Shown: positions 13,001 through 23,575, numbered from the stretch's first letter. The stretch: DNA of 64,000 nucleotides from Eledone cirrhosa (GCA_964016885.1 OZ024760.1:4511812-4575811), one strand, 5' to 3'. A program made the numbers and translations. The notes: generated by a model from the sequence alone, not told the origin.

Positions 13001-16000
13001 CTAGGTCTTTCCTACCTGTTGGTTTTGCCTGTAAAATCTGTCCAGCGTTTCTTTCCTAACCACATGCCCATAGTATCGGAGCTGTAGTCTCTCAATTTGG
13101 AGAAGTAATGGCTCTACCTGGAGTGATTCTCTGATCTCCGAGCTCCAAATCTGACCAGCATTTCTTTCCTGAGACATTCTAACCACATGCCCATAGTATT
13201 AAAGCTGTGGTCTCAAGTCCGAGAATTATGTAGATATGTTATATTTATTGTACATTGACAATAATGGAGACTACTGTAATAGATATGTGGGTGGTAGGAA
13301 GGACATGGTACCTCCTTGAAGAAATTATAATGTGTATTATCATTTGTGTGACTCTGTGGATACAATGGTTTCCTTGACTGTATTTTAGTTATTATCAGTT
13401 GGGTCTAGTCCATGTATTTGCCAGCAACCATGATTCCGCAGTGGAGAATTTCAAAGAAGCTGTATCAGTTATAGAAGCCAAAATAAGTAAATGAATGATT
13501 TATTTCTGTCTCTCACTCTATCTCTTTCACTTACTGTTTCGTATCTGTCTCTCTTCCACTCACTCCCTCGATCTCGTCTCTTTCGCTCGCTCGCTTACTC
13601 TATCTATTCTCTGAATCCCATAAAAAAAAATTTTAATTTCATTCCTTGTTGTTTATATCATTAAAGTTAAACTGTTCAGTACGACAATCAGGTACTTGCT
13701 ATATGGAGGTAGGCTTAATCTACCACTTGGTTCAACACCAGGCCCGTGGGTGTAGGGGTGCAGTTCACTCTGTTGTAAGCATTTGATCCTCCTGGTCTTT
13801 GGCCTAAGGATAAACTCTTACCACCAGTCTTAAAGTTCTTGAATAGTTAAGCCTTTCAACCCTTCTGCTCCGAATTAAATATATACCAGTAATGATTTGA
13901 GTTGACAGCCCTTTTGTTACCATATTTCTAACGAAAGATGCTGTCTATAATTTTGAAAATAATTAGAATTTGGAGATATTTAGTACTATCACTAACTTTT
14001 TTATTAACTCTTAGGGACCTGTACTACATAAAACCACATTAGCAAGACACTGAAATTCTTTTAGTTTACTGTGAATGTTCATATGGATATGTTCGCTACT
14101 AAAAGTTATTTAAATTAAAATCTTCCAACATAATTTTGTTTAGTTACTTAATTAAATAATTAAGTTTAGTAAATTCTTCTTTAACCCTTTAGTATTTACA
14201 TTACTCTATATATACTATTGTATTTTTGTGGTAAAGGCTTTATCTTACATAATTCTCTCACATGATATCAAGTCTACGAGATTTTGATATTTATTTTGAG
14301 AACAATACCTAAACATCAATATGAGCGGCCAGTTACAGCTGGTTTGAATAGAAAGAGGTGAGACAATTCTGGACGAATATGGACGGTTTAAATGCTAAAA
14401 GGTGAATGAAATAATTAAGTTTAGTAAATTCTTCATTAATTGAAATAGTATTTCATTAGAAATATTGCCAGGAAGGGGTTAAAGGATATCTACCATAAAG
14501 AAAACACTTAAATAGACGTACGTATGTTTAGTAGATGATGATAATGATATTTTGTTGTTTTTGTTTCCAGGCAAATTAAATAAATCAATAGAACATTTAA
14601 AAGACAGTACAGGTAAGTTGTTTGTTTGCTGTTGTTCTATATGGGAATAAATATATATTTATATTTTATAATATAAATAAATATATATTTTTTTATTTTA
14701 CTATATTTATATATATGTATCATTTGATATTTGATATACTATTATATCATATATATATATATATATATACATACAATATTATAATAATATAAATAAATTT
14801 GTAGTATCCTCCCACCGCCCCATAGGCCTCAAGTGGTACCCCCACTTTGAGAACCTTTTGTCTAAACAATGTCTTTGTTCAAGTTTCAAATGAAATCTTG
14901 TTGGAAATATTCCTCTTTCATTGTTCTGGTGTCAATAAAACTCTGGTACCAGTTATATACTAGGTTATTGATGTAGCCAACTATAAACTCTTCTACACCA
15001 CTTTAAACAATTAGCCATGTTATTTAACATTTCTTTCGTTTTATTTTCCAGAAACTGCTGATGTTGAAACTGTATATAATGCTAGGACTGAGATCAAAGA
15101 ATTAGAAGAAATAATTCCAGATATCACACAAAAGGTAGAAGGATCTTTGGAGTGTTATTCACTTTAACCCTTTAGTATTTAAACTGGCTGTAGCCGACCG
15201 CAATTCTCTCGCCTCTTTCTTTTCAAAGCGGCTGTAACTGGTCACTCATACCAATGTTTAGGTATTGTTCTCAAAATAAATAACATCAAAATCTCGTAGC
15301 TTCGATAAAATGTGAGATAAAGCTTGTTGTATTTTATAGGTTTCTTGGGTGTTTTAATGATAGGGATCGCAGTCTATTTTAAAATTAATTGAAACAAACG
15401 GTATATTTCATAAGAAATACAGTAATTAAAGTGTTAACCCATTTGCTTTTAAACGGCCATGTCCGGCCAGAATTCTCTCAACTCTTTCTGTTCAAACCGG
15501 CTGTACGTGGCCACTTATACTGATGTTAAGGTATTGTTCTCAAAATAAATTTCAAAATCTCATAAATTTAATATTATGTGAGATAAAGGCTTTACCATGA
15601 AAATACAATAGTATATATCAAGTAATGTAAGTGCTAAAGGGTTAAAATTAATTGAAACCCAAACAGTATTTCATAAGAAATACAGTAACTAAAGGGTTGT
15701 CCCTTTAGCATTTATACCGACCATTCATACTGATGTTAAAGTATTGTTCTCAAAATAAATAACATCAAAATCTCGTAGCTTCGATATTATGTGAGAATAT
15801 AACAGTGAATATAACCATGAAAATTTAACAGTATATATAATATAACTGCTTAAGGGTTAAATGTGTACATTGTAATAAACATACACAAAAATTTATTTCT
15901 ATTTTTCATTTCAGATTACAGATACAGTTGAAGAAAAGAAAACTGTTGCGGATTTGAAGGCTTTTGCTAAAAAGGAGGCTGCTGAGAAAATGGTAGGTTG

Positions 16001-19000
16001 TTGTGGTTGTGGTATAACAAACAGTTGTCATTAATACCTTGTATGTCAGACATGACAACCTCCCTAGTGCTGCTGCCACAGTAAAATGCACTTTAAACAA
16101 GTAAAGATACTATAAACATTTGAATTAATAAACCTGCTTTAAAATATTTTCTGCTAAATCATTACAGAATGTTAAGAATTAAATGTGAAAAATTCTCTCA
16201 GTGCTCTTATTCTCACTCTCTCTCAACGCTCTTCCCTCACTCAGTGCTCTCACTTTCTCTCTCAACGCTCTTCCCTCATTCAGTGCTCTCACTTTCTCTC
16301 TCAACGCTCTTCCCTCATTCAGTGCTCTCACTTTCTCTCTCAACACTTTTCCCTCACTCAGTGCTCTCACTTTCTCTCTCAACACTCTTCCCTCACTCAG
16401 TGCTCTCACTTTCTCTCTCAACACTCTTCCCTCACTCAGTGCTCTCACTTTCTCTCTCAACACTCTTCCCTCACTCAGTGCTCTCACTTTCTCTCTCAAC
16501 ACTCTTCCCTCACTCAGTGCTCTCACTTTCTCTCTCAACACTCTTCCCTCACTCAGTGCTCTCACTTTCTCTCTCAACACTCTTCCCTCACTCAGTGCTC
16601 TCACTTTCTCTCTCAACACTCTTCCCTCACTCAGTGCTCTCACTTTCTCTCTCAACACTCTTCCCTCACTCAGTGCTCTCACTTTCTCTCTCAACACTCT
16701 TCCCTCACTCAGTGCTCTCACTTTCTCTCTCAACACTCTTCCCTCACTCAGTGCTCTCACTTTCTCTCTCAACGCTCTTCCCTCACTCAGTGCTCTCACT
16801 CTCTCACCATTAATTGTTGTCTTCTCTATTCAATTCAGATGTCCAGTGCTCTCATGGCTGGTACTAGTACCTCTGGGTTTGGTTGTCCCAGCAGCAGCAG
16901 TAGTGGTGCTAGTAGTAGTACCAGTGGTGTTGGGCTCTTAGGTACCAGTGGTGCTGCTGAGGATGTGTCTAGTTCCAGTGGGTCTGTTTTAGGTAGTACA
17001 ACTGGTTTCAGCAGTATCCTCCCTGTAGACCCTAAAACTTCTTCAAAGGTAAAACAGCTTTATTTATTTATTTATATATACACGCACACACATGCATGTG
17101 CACACTTACAGGGTGTATCAAAAAGGATCATCTGATTTCAAAAGGGTATATATATTTTTTAAACAAATGACCATATAATCATGTGGTTAGTTGTACAATA
17201 CATCATCACCGTTAAGGAAATTATAATTTTAGTAAATCCTTTCCAAATTTTTCATTTATCAATTTAAATATATCATCGTTTAAAGTCTATCTTCCACACT
17301 AGCATGAGTTAGACGGGAATTGTCCCACTCGGGGCAAGATTGGTCGGGTGACCGTATCTCGCTTGTATAGGACTATCTGGCAGGTTTTCTACGGCTAGAT
17401 GCCGTTCCTAATACCAACCACATTTACAGTGTGGACTGGGAGCCTTTTTACCGTGTCTCCTATATGACCACTTTACAGCGTGGACTGGGTGCTTTTTGTC
17501 ATGACCCCTACACGACCACTTGGTATATTTAATTAGAAATACAGTAACAGTTAAAACATTTGTTATTGGTTGATATCTTTACCATATGTATATTATTGTT
17601 TTATAGCCTGTGAAAACAACAGATATATCTCATCTTGTACGAAGAAAAGTAAGTGTTTTTGTTGTTGTTTTTATTAATGTATTTATTTAAATTTTGTTAT
17701 GAATTAATACCGTTTTTATTTGTTTTATAATTATAATGGTTTACTATTTTATCTTAATTTTACTATGAAGTTTTCCTAACCACAGCGACCTTACATCCTT
17801 CGTAAAGAATTGGCTAACAAATTCTTTGTTCCTAACCTTATTAAAATGAATTTAAAAAAAAAATTACTTTGAATATCAGAATTGTTATAGCAGCATACAA
17901 AATACCTTGTATTTATTTCCATCCTTTTAAATTCAATTTCTGCTGAAGTCAAGTTCACCTTTTGATATTTCTAGAATTCAGATTTTTTTATATCTATCTA
18001 GCTAAAAGTGGTGCTGGTTCAATGAAACAACTGTCCATTTTAGTGTTCCTGGTAAAATAAAAATCTTCCAATGTAATTTATATCTTCTTTGTCCACTTAT
18101 TCCTGGGAGGGTTGTGGGGGCAGTCCTCAAACACTCCTTCCAGCGCGTCCTGTCAGAAGCAACCATCTCCAACTGATCCAAACTCATGGCTGTTATCCAA
18201 CAATCCTGCTCAAGGTCTACTCCTGGGTCTCTTGCCAGTTGGTTTTGTTCGTAAAATCTATCCAGCGTTTCTTTTCTGAGACATTCTAACCACATGTCCA
18301 TAGTATTGGAGCTGTGATCTCTCAATTCGGAGAAGTAGTGGCTCTACCTGGAGTGGCTATCTGATCTCTGAGCTACACACTTTATAATTTTATATAAAAA
18401 TCATATATTCAGTTACTACTTTAGAAATGAAATAATTATTCTTGTAAATCCTTCAAAATTTATCATTGACCCTTTTTATATCAAACCGGCTTGTTCTGGT
18501 TCTATGAAACAAAACAACTCATTTTAAGAGTTCCTGTTTAACCCTTTAGCATTTAAACCACCTGTATGCGGCCAGAACTCTCTCGCCTCTTTCTGTTTAA
18601 ACCGGTCGTAACCGGCTGCTTATACTGAGATTAAGGTATTGTTCTCAAAATAAATATGAAAATCTTATAGATTTGATATTATGTGAGATAAAGCCTTTAC
18701 CATGAAAATGCAATAGTAAATATTGTAGAGTAATGTAAATTAACATCTTGCAGTATAATTTTATATAAGAAACATATGTTAAGTTAGTCTCTTACAAATG
18801 AAATAAATGATTAATAATTTTAGTCAATCTCTTACAATATTTTTAATTAATGAAGAATTTTAACGAGATATGTTAATGAAACAGTACTGATTGCTATTAT
18901 TTACCCCCCCCCCCCCGGGCTTGTATCTGTTTTAAATTCCTATTTACATGGATACACACTTCAGTTTACCACAGTGGAAGTTTCTTTTGGTATATATATA

Positions 19001-20591
19001 TAGTTGAGATCCCTCCTTGGTTTCATATCTATTTAGTTACCAGCCATGTTCTGGGTTTGATTAAATCAACTACATGACCCCTTCCCCAATCTGACTGCTG
19101 CTTTCTTTGGTCACCCTCCATCTTCTCAAATCGGACTGCCTCTTTTCTACCACTTTCCTGGGTCCCTGGGGAAAATTTGTGACCTTGTCAGAATTGGAAA
19201 CCACTTTCATGTTCTAAACTAAGTTTTAACTTATACAAAATAGAGGTGGAGCGGTAAGGGGGAGCACTATGTTGGTGGTTATCAAATGATGTTCAGATTG
19301 ATAGGAAAATATGGACTGGGTGTCGTGCTGTGTTCTTGAGCAACTTGCTTTCACGTTGCTTTTCATGATAGGTCTTAGGACCCCTATCATTAAACCTCCT
19401 CAAGAAAGCTCCCATAAGATGCAACTTAAATGAGCTGTAATAATGGATAGCAGTGGGGCCCCTATCCTTGAAAACTCCCATGAGATTCAACTTCATAGGG
19501 GACCAGCTAAACTTACATAGATGTGAGCTATACATGATAGGATTGGTGTTCATATCATTTAAAAACTCCCCATGAGATTCAACCTCATAGGGGACCAGCT
19601 ATAACTTTAACTATTAACTAAATCAGCTAGGTTACCTTAACCATCTGGCTTGCTCTGTTGGCAGCGAAAACCTGATACAGAAGACAGTTCAGTGGAAAAA
19701 AAACAGAAATCTGAAAGTTCGGTTGATAACACAGTGTCATTGACATCAACTACAACAACGTCGCCATCATCATCATCATCATCTTCATCAAAAGCTGAAC
19801 AGAAAGACTCTAACAGTGAGCCAGCCCCAAGCAATAAGGTAGTTTAAACTGTGACCACCTGTTATCAATATTGTCTCATTGTTGTCATCACTTTAGCATT
19901 GCTTATATCTCTTACACTTCTTGCCAGCTTTCCATCTGTTGTCATCCTTTCTGTGTGTTTGTATTTTGTTTTAGTATTGTTTCTTTTTCACTTATATCTT
20001 TAGTGTTGGTCATTTCTGGAGGGTATCACGTCTGTTTTCCTTCCCACCTCTTATAAAAAAAATTTTTTTTTTTTCCTTTTTCCTTTTTCCTTTTTCCTTT
20101 TTCCTTTTTCCTTTTTCCTTTTTCCTTTTTCCTTTTTCCTTTTTCCTTTTTCCTTTTTCCTTTTTCCTTTTTCCTTTTTCCTTTTTCTTTATTAATTTGC
20201 TCACTTATATTTCTCTGAATTACTACCATTTGTAAAATATAGGGTCTCTGGTTTTATCAGAAGTGCACTAGGGACCTTCTGCTCTTGTGGTCTAGTTTGA
20301 TCTGTTGGTCAAAGCACATAGAGACCTTTCCACTATTGCCACTCAAGTCAGTAACTCATGGTTGACTGCTGGTCCTCATGGCTAGATCACAATTGTCAGT
20401 ATGTTCCATTATTCCAAGTTATGCTCTGTCCTTAGCCTGTCTATGTACCCCTAAATGTTTTAACATTTCCACATGCTAATTATTCCATCCTCATGGTTTA
20501 TCTCTCCCTTCACATGAATCATTGCAAAATTTTGAGTGATTTAAGATTAAAATTAAAATAAAACACATTTTTAATATTTGTTACTAATGTT

Positions 20592-20628
<37 letters not shown>

Positions 20629-22041
20629 CTGTTGCCTTAATTAACTTTATCTAATCTCACACAATTAACTACAAAATTTTAATTGCAGTCACTTTTTTTT
20701 TTTTTTTTTTTTTTCATTAAAGAATTATTTTTTTTTTAACCCTTTAATTGCCATATTTTTGAGATTTATTTCATATACTTACAAATTATTTTTGAATAAA
20801 TCTGGGTGCATTTCATAAATGTTAGTAAGGTGGTGTTTGGAACATACCTTAAACACCTTAATATATTATGAGAGAAAATATGACAGTTTTAGTTTAAATC
20901 TACTAAATGAAATTGTGTTGTAGAACAATGGGGTTAAATGTAAACTGTCTAAAATAGGAAGTTTTGTTATTAAAAATGGGGCTAAAATGGGAAGTTGTAT
21001 CATTAAAATAAAGGGCTAAATCATTTTAAAATGGAAAGTTTTGTCATAGATCAAGTGGTGGTTTTAGGCGGGTTAGTATGAAATGGGTTTAGTCACCACC
21101 AACAGTCAGTGGGGTATCATCTAACGGAATCTTATCACAGGAACTACGGTGTCCATGTCTGCAATCCATCTTACTGTCAATAGGTACTACCATAATATGG
21201 TACATGTCACTGTTTAAGCTAGTGACAGTACTGTTCAAAGGATTAAAGGTCCCTGTTAAGTTGCAGACCAAGGGCCCTGATTGACCAGCAAGAGACGGGA
21301 TGCCATTATTGTGTTCAACATTTAAACCGGCCGTATCTGGCCAGAATTCTCTCACCTGTTTCTGTTCAAACTGGCTGCCACTGGCCACTCATACCGACGT
21401 TAAAGTATTGTTCTCAAAATGAATATCAAAATTTCATAGATTCTATATTATGTGAGATAATTATATGCGATAAAGCCTTCACCATAAAAATCCAATAGTA
21501 AATATAGAGTAATGTAAATGTTAAGCCCATGTTTTCATGAACAGGATTGAAATATGCAGCTGGGTTGGAAGTGGTATCATGACTGGCTGTGTTCACGAGT
21601 ATTAGAAGGCGCAGCAACTGTAGCTGTGTAAAATATACGCAGCAGTCAGCTGATTAACCCTTTAGCATTTACATTCCTCTATATATATATACTATTGTAT
21701 TTTCAGAGATAAACACTTTATCTCGCATAATATCGAATCTACAAAATCTTGATATTATTTATTTTGAGAACAATAGCTTATCAGTATGAGCGGCTGGTTA
21801 CAGCCAGTTTGAACAGGCAGAGGTGAGAGAATTCTAGTTGGATACGGCCGGTTTAAATGCTTGGGTTAAACAATTTAAAAAATATTTTATCAGAGTACTG
21901 TTGCTATTTTTTTTTTAAAACTTTTATTTTTTAATACACTTGTTTATCGCTTTTTATTTTTTTAATTTTTTTATTAAGGAACCTGTTGCAAAGGAGACAA
22001 AACCATCTGGTGCCAATGGTGAAACACCTTCTACAACTTAG
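3476..22041 (+). CDS. NASP: NASP, SHNi-TPR histone H3-H4/H1 chaperone (16 coding exons, complete)
   Basis: Coding exons: 3476-3534, 7033-7143, 8612-8724, 8950-9051, 10518-10657, 11017-11090, 11945-12018, 12165-12255, 13389-13486, 14571-14612, 15052-15134, 15915-15992, 16839-17048, 17607-17648, 19665-19838, 21979-22041. All phases join, giving 1554 nt and 517 aa. NASP is a nuclear chaperone that binds and stores soluble histones. Exons 2-3 encode the first TPR ('GQGKRNLICGDVPMAV', then 'YGEMAFECAPAYFSYGHAL'). Exons 4-5 encode the acidic, histone-binding insertion (residues ~95-175). Exon 6 resumes with 'LQLAWESLELAKIIY' and exons 7-9 give the remaining TPRs ('YYQLGLVHVF', 'AVENFKEAVSVIE'). Exon 12 is a Lys/Glu helix and exon 13 is Ser/Gly-rich. 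Exons 14-15 give 'DISHLVRRKRKPD', the conserved NASP nuclear localisation region. The length resembles somatic NASP (about 450 aa) rather than the long testicular form. Intron 4 uses a GC donor. The start ATG begins MSAIAEPSSS, a typical disordered N-terminus. Confidence 0.95.
4719..5150 (+). repeat. Two SINE copies in NASP intron 1
   Basis: Two copies in forward order. Each has the B-box-like 'GAGTTCAAATCCTGC', the body ('CTTTTCATCCTTCCGG', 'GATAAAATAAAGCA') and the tail 'AAATTGCTGG(T/C)CTT'. The first covers about 4719-4900 and the second about 4905-5150. A-box regions are degraded. Confidence 0.75.
5380..5565. repeat. Dispersed repeat with an empty MITE target site
   Basis: This stretch is a reverse-complement relative of 24740-25115. 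Shared text includes 'ATTTCACAGCTCTA', 'AAACAATGCAGTTATTAAG' and the 'ATGACCAATTGAGGTTTA' region. The copy here has a single TTAA (5492-5495), where the other copy carries a full MITE. The repeat family itself is not recognised. Confidence 0.7.
7165..7374 (-). mobile_element. TTAA-type MITE, slightly degraded
   Basis: A member of the short non-autonomous family described at 24796-24985. The left end is TTAACCTTTTAGCATTAC and the right end is TTTAAATGCTAAAGAT, so the right TTAA is lost. Orientation is the one in which 'GAGAGAATTCTGGCC' reads forward. It lies in NASP intron 2. Confidence 0.75.
8209..8422 (-). mobile_element. TTAA-type MITE, both ends intact
   Basis: The element runs from TTAACCTTTTAGCATTTA to TTTAAATGCTAAAGGGTTAA, with TTAA at both ends. 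It lies in NASP intron 2, about 190 bp before exon 3. Confidence 0.85.
8950..9051 (+). other. NASP: NASP exon 4: acidic tract, followed by a GC-AG intron
   Basis: The exon encodes an Ala/Glu/Asp run (residues ~95-128) rich in GAT/GAG/GAC codons. This is the first half of the acidic block that interrupts TPR2 in NASP proteins. The donor is AG|GCAAGT, the strong consensus for GC-AG introns. A GT four bases downstream would shift frame and hit a stop early in exon 5, so the GC donor is the one that preserves the protein. Confidence 0.85.
9111..9760. repeat. ~60-bp minisatellite in NASP intron 4
   Basis: About eight to ten imperfect units of roughly 60 bp, each with a core 'TTACATAGAT(A/G)AA', then 'GACTGCTTCCCCTGGGTAGA' and 'ACCTCT..(G/C)TTCT'. 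The units start about 60 bp downstream of the GC donor. An unrelated insertion of about 70 bp (9590-9660) interrupts the last units, and a T-tract of about 30 follows at 9751-9783. Confidence 0.85.
10060..10145. repeat. (TA)n/(GT)n and CACGCG simple repeats
   Basis: A (TA)n run passes into about eleven GT dinucleotides (10073-10091). After a gap there is an alternating CACACGCACGCGCG stretch at 10123-10141. All are alternating purine-pyrimidine tracts within NASP intron 4. Confidence 0.7.
10729..10806 (+). mobile_element. MITE fragment (left end only)
   Basis: It begins CCCTTTAGCATTTAATCC, continues with 'GGCCAGAATTCTCTCATC', and stops at 'GGCTGCAACCAACT'. The distal half is missing. Confidence 0.65.
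11345..11605 (-). mobile_element. Degraded LINE 3' tail (reverse)
   Basis: It reads 'CATCATCACCATTTAACATCC', then 'GGATTCCCTTCCTGACGCCA', then repeated 'GTGGACTGGGTGCTTTTT' modules with CGACCAC. This is the reversed tail of the LINE at 42665-45047. The 'GTGGAC..GGTGCTTTTTGTCGTGACATC' module is tandemly repeated about four times here. Confidence 0.65.
12660..12815 (+). repeat. Diverged SINE fragment
   Basis: It shows 'CTTTCAAATCCCGCTGAGG' followed by 'TTAACTTCGCCTTTCGATC', the B-box and body of the SINE family seen at 42470. A second, more diverged body follows. Confidence 0.5.
12860..13215 (-). pseudogene. LINE reverse-transcriptase C-terminal fragment
   Basis: The reverse strand encodes 'IERLQLRYYGHVVRKETLD', the widespread C-terminal motif of RTE-like LINE ORFs ('..LRW(Y/F)GHV.R'). 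A second half-repeat of the same motif sits just downstream. There are several stops and frameshifts. It closely resembles 18080-18375 and, inverted, 30000-30110. Confidence 0.7.
14181..14405 (-). mobile_element. TTAA-type MITE
   Basis: The left end is TTAACCCTTTAGTATTTAC and the right end is TTTAAATGCTAAAAGGTGAA. The right TTAA is mutated. It lies in NASP intron 9. Confidence 0.75.
15164..15335 (+). mobile_element. TTAA-type MITE, right end truncated
   Basis: The left end is TTAACCCTTTAGTATTTA. The body 'GCAATTCTCTCGCCTCTTTC' and 'AGGTATTGTTCTCAAAATAA' are present. The right terminus is lost after the 'GTGAGATAAAGC' block. It starts about 30 bp after NASP exon 11. Confidence 0.75.
15434..15645 (+). 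mobile_element. TTAA-type MITE, both ends present
   Basis: It runs from TTAACCCATTTGCTTTTAAA to GTAAGTGCTAAAGGGTTAA. It is the middle one of three copies in the same orientation within 700 bp of NASP intron 11. Confidence 0.8.
15701..15860 (+). mobile_element. TTAA-type MITE, internally deleted
   Basis: It starts CCCTTTAGCATTTATACC and ends AACTGCTTAAGGGTTAA. About 50 bp of the usual inner left part is missing. It ends about 55 bp before NASP exon 12. Confidence 0.7.
16194..16806 (+). repeat. 39-bp pyrimidine-rich minisatellite in NASP intron 12
   Basis: About 15.5 units of 39 bp, nearly identical in the centre (the array interior carries 'AACACTC', the edges 'AACGCTC'). Each unit has a CT-rich stretch followed by 'TTCCCTCACTCAG|TG', which looks like a 3' splice site. 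Because 39 is divisible by three, one frame is open across the whole array on + and runs into exon 13; other frames on both strands are open too. No independent gene is indicated. Confidence 0.9.
16839..17048 (+). other. NASP: NASP exon 13: Ser/Gly/Thr-rich linker
   Basis: A 70-codon symmetrical exon, phase 0 at both ends, encoding low-complexity Ser/Gly/Thr (residues ~356-425). It joins the TPR/helical part to the NLS region. Its 3' splice site (CAATTCAG) lies about 30 bp after the end of the 39-bp minisatellite. The reading frame stays open from the exon back through the whole minisatellite. Confidence 0.85.
17265..17525 (-). mobile_element. Degraded LINE 3' tail (reverse)
   Basis: It shows 'ATCATCGTTTAAAGTC', 'CTAGCATGAGTTAGACGGG', 'CTGGCAGGTTTTCTACGGC' and 'AATACCAACCACATTTACAG'. 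This is the reversed tail of the LINE family whose long copy is at 42665-45047. It lies in NASP intron 13. Confidence 0.75.
18000..18380 (-). pseudogene. LINE reverse-transcriptase C-terminal fragment
   Basis: A second copy of the sequence at 12860-13215. Its reverse strand includes 'LDQLEMVASDRTRWKECLR', a typical LINE C-terminal stretch, and 'ECLRKETLDRFYEQNQLA'. Stops and frameshifts are present. It lies in NASP intron 14. Confidence 0.7.
18538..18743 (+). mobile_element. TTAA-type MITE, right end decayed
   Basis: The left end is TTAACCCTTTAGCATTTAAA with the family body. The right end stops at 'AGAGTAATGTAAATTAAC' and lacks the terminal CTAAAGGG. Confidence 0.75.
19290..19610. repeat. 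Locally duplicated repeat with 'CATGAGATTCAACTTCATAG' modules
   Basis: Three partial modules carry 'CTCCCATGAGATTCAAC(T/C)T' or 'CTCCCATAAGATGCAACTT' and 'AGGGGACCAGCTA'. A related copy at about 22500-22720 shares 'TTTTCATGATAGG.CCCTA', 'GGACTGGGTG' and the ending 'ATATGTGAGCTGTA'. The family is not recognised. Confidence 0.55.
20068..20187. repeat. (TTTTTCC)n heptanucleotide array
   Basis: About 17 copies of TTTTTCC in NASP intron 15, about 230 bp after exon 15. It is a homopyrimidine/homopurine mirror tract able in principle to form triplex DNA. The Lys/Glu-rich open frames on the reverse strand are a consequence of the repeat. Confidence 0.9.
20591..20715. repeat. Long T tracts
   Basis: Two T runs, about 35 and about 22 long, separated by 70 bp of AT-rich DNA in NASP intron 15. 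Confidence 0.8.
21315..21524 (+). mobile_element. TTAA-type MITE, ends degraded
   Basis: It begins 'AACATTTAAACCGGCCG' and carries the full body including 'TATTATGTGAGATAATTAT'. It ends 'AGAGTAATGTAAATGTTAA'. The terminal CCCTTT is lost at both ends. Confidence 0.7.
21654..21869 (-). mobile_element. TTAA-type MITE, both TTAA present
   Basis: It runs from TTAACCCTTTAGCATTTAC to GGTTTAAATGCTTGGGTTAA. It lies about 110 bp before the last NASP exon. Confidence 0.8.
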
Positions 22042-22300
22042 TGGAAAAACATTTAACTTGTAATTTCTTCCATCTTCTCCAACTCTGGTATTTGGTTCTT
22101 TGTCACTTGTTGAGGTGGGAAGACAACCGGTTCCTCTCTGCCTTTGTTCTTGTTGTTGTTGTTATTGTGTTACCAGGCAATAACTGTTCCTCCACCCCAA
22201 CCATTCTAGAAATATTTCACTAATGAAAAGAAAAAAAAAAGCTTTACACCAATTCACAATCATGTTTTCATCATTGCATCCAAAAACAGTTTCCTTGCAG

Positions 22301-22341
<41 letters not shown>

Positions 22342-22351
22342 TTCTTTAGAT

Positions 22352-22357
22352 AATAAA
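22352..22357 (+). terminator. Candidate NASP poly(A) signal
   Basis: AATAAA about 310 nt after the NASP stop codon, between two T-rich tracts. It is the first canonical hexamer I see downstream of the stop. Use is inferred. Confidence 0.45.
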
Positions 22358-23238
22358 TGTTTTTTTTTTTTTTTTTTTTTTTCTTCCCAAAATTTCAATT
22401 TTGTTGCCCTTTTGAAATTTATTTTAGTTTATTTTGATTTCTTTTTAAAAAAAAAAAAAAAAAAAGGTTAATTTTCTGTTTCTTGAAGGTTCATGGCCTT
22501 TGTTGGTGTGACCCCTGGACTGGGTGATCTGTTTCAAGTTCCTTTTCATGATAGGGCCCTAACATTAATCCTCTTGGTGCTGTTGACGACATAAGTAGGC
22601 AATAGAATAATCTCCCTTTAATACATAAGTGTCAAAGGGAAGCAATTCATAAAAACAAGTTCAGCCTTCTAATATGATGCATCTTCACAAGGTTAAGCTA
22701 AACCTGTATATATGTGAGCTGTAAATTTCAGTTTCAACGTTCTATGTTTATTGTTTATATATAATGTTGCTGTTTAAATTGTGATATAATATGTAATATA
22801 TTGCTGTTTAAATTGTGATGAAATTAATTAATACTTTTCATGTTTGGCTCCAGATTTCATAAAATGTATTTAATATAAATGGGGAAATGTGGTTTAAGTA
22901 ATTTTTGGCTGTTATTATAGCTTGTTAGTTGTACAACTACATAGTTGCCTCACTCACTGCTAATAAGGGTGGCAAGAAAAACCTTGTATAGTCAAACTTT
23001 AGAGTAGAATATTATTAGAGTATCACAATATGAATTGGACTTTATTGAAATGGCTATAAATGCATTGTTTGAGTTAGAAACAATTCTGAGTTATGAGGAG
23101 TCAAAATGTGAGTGCATTTTTGGGTGACACCAAAAGAGTAAGATTAAAAAACAAAAAGGAGCTTAACATTAGATAACCGAATGCCACAAGTTGTTTGGTC
23201 AAATGTTCTTGGCGTTTTTGATACTCGGTACCCTCAGA

Positions 23239-23420
23239 TAACCCTTACTCTATATTTGCTATTGTATTTTCGTGGTGAAGGCTTTACATAACATAATTAT
23301 CTCACATAATATCAATCTCGGATTTAATATTATGTTGAGAACAAAAATGAGTTATGGCCAGTTTGACAGAAAGAGGTGAGAGAATTCTGGCCGGACACCT
23401 GGTTTAAATGCTAAAAGGTT
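23239..23420 (-). mobile_element. TTAA-type MITE, internally deleted
   Basis: It reads 'ACCCTTACTCTATATTTGC' at the left and 'GGTTTAAATGCTAAAAGGTT' at the right, with the usual 'GGTGAGAGAATTCTGGCCG' block. About 30 bp are missing inside. Confidence 0.7.
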
Positions 23421-23429
23421 GATCTGTAA

Positions 23430-23575
23430 AACATAATACATTGGGGTTGAGAAGTTCACTTCCAAATCCTGTCTTTCCTGGTTTGATCCTATTATGTGGC
23501 ACCTTAGGCAAGTGCTTTCTACAACCTCAAGTTGACCAATACCTTTGTGGATGAAATTTGGCATATGGAAAACTG
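23430..23575 (+). repeat. Fragment of the second tRNA-derived SINE family
   Basis: It contains 'GTGGCACCTTAGGCAAGTGC', then 'CTTTCTACAACCTCAAGTTG', then 'ACCAATACCTTTGTGGATG'. This is the body of the SINE seen at 34085-34235. The tRNA-like head is degraded. Confidence 0.6.

Noticed and set aside
16169..16941. Four overlapping open frames across the 39-bp minisatellite
   Set aside because: Open frames on both strands follow from a repeat of 39 bp without stops. Only the one continuous with NASP exon 13 has possible meaning, and it is treated as a splicing question rather than a gene.
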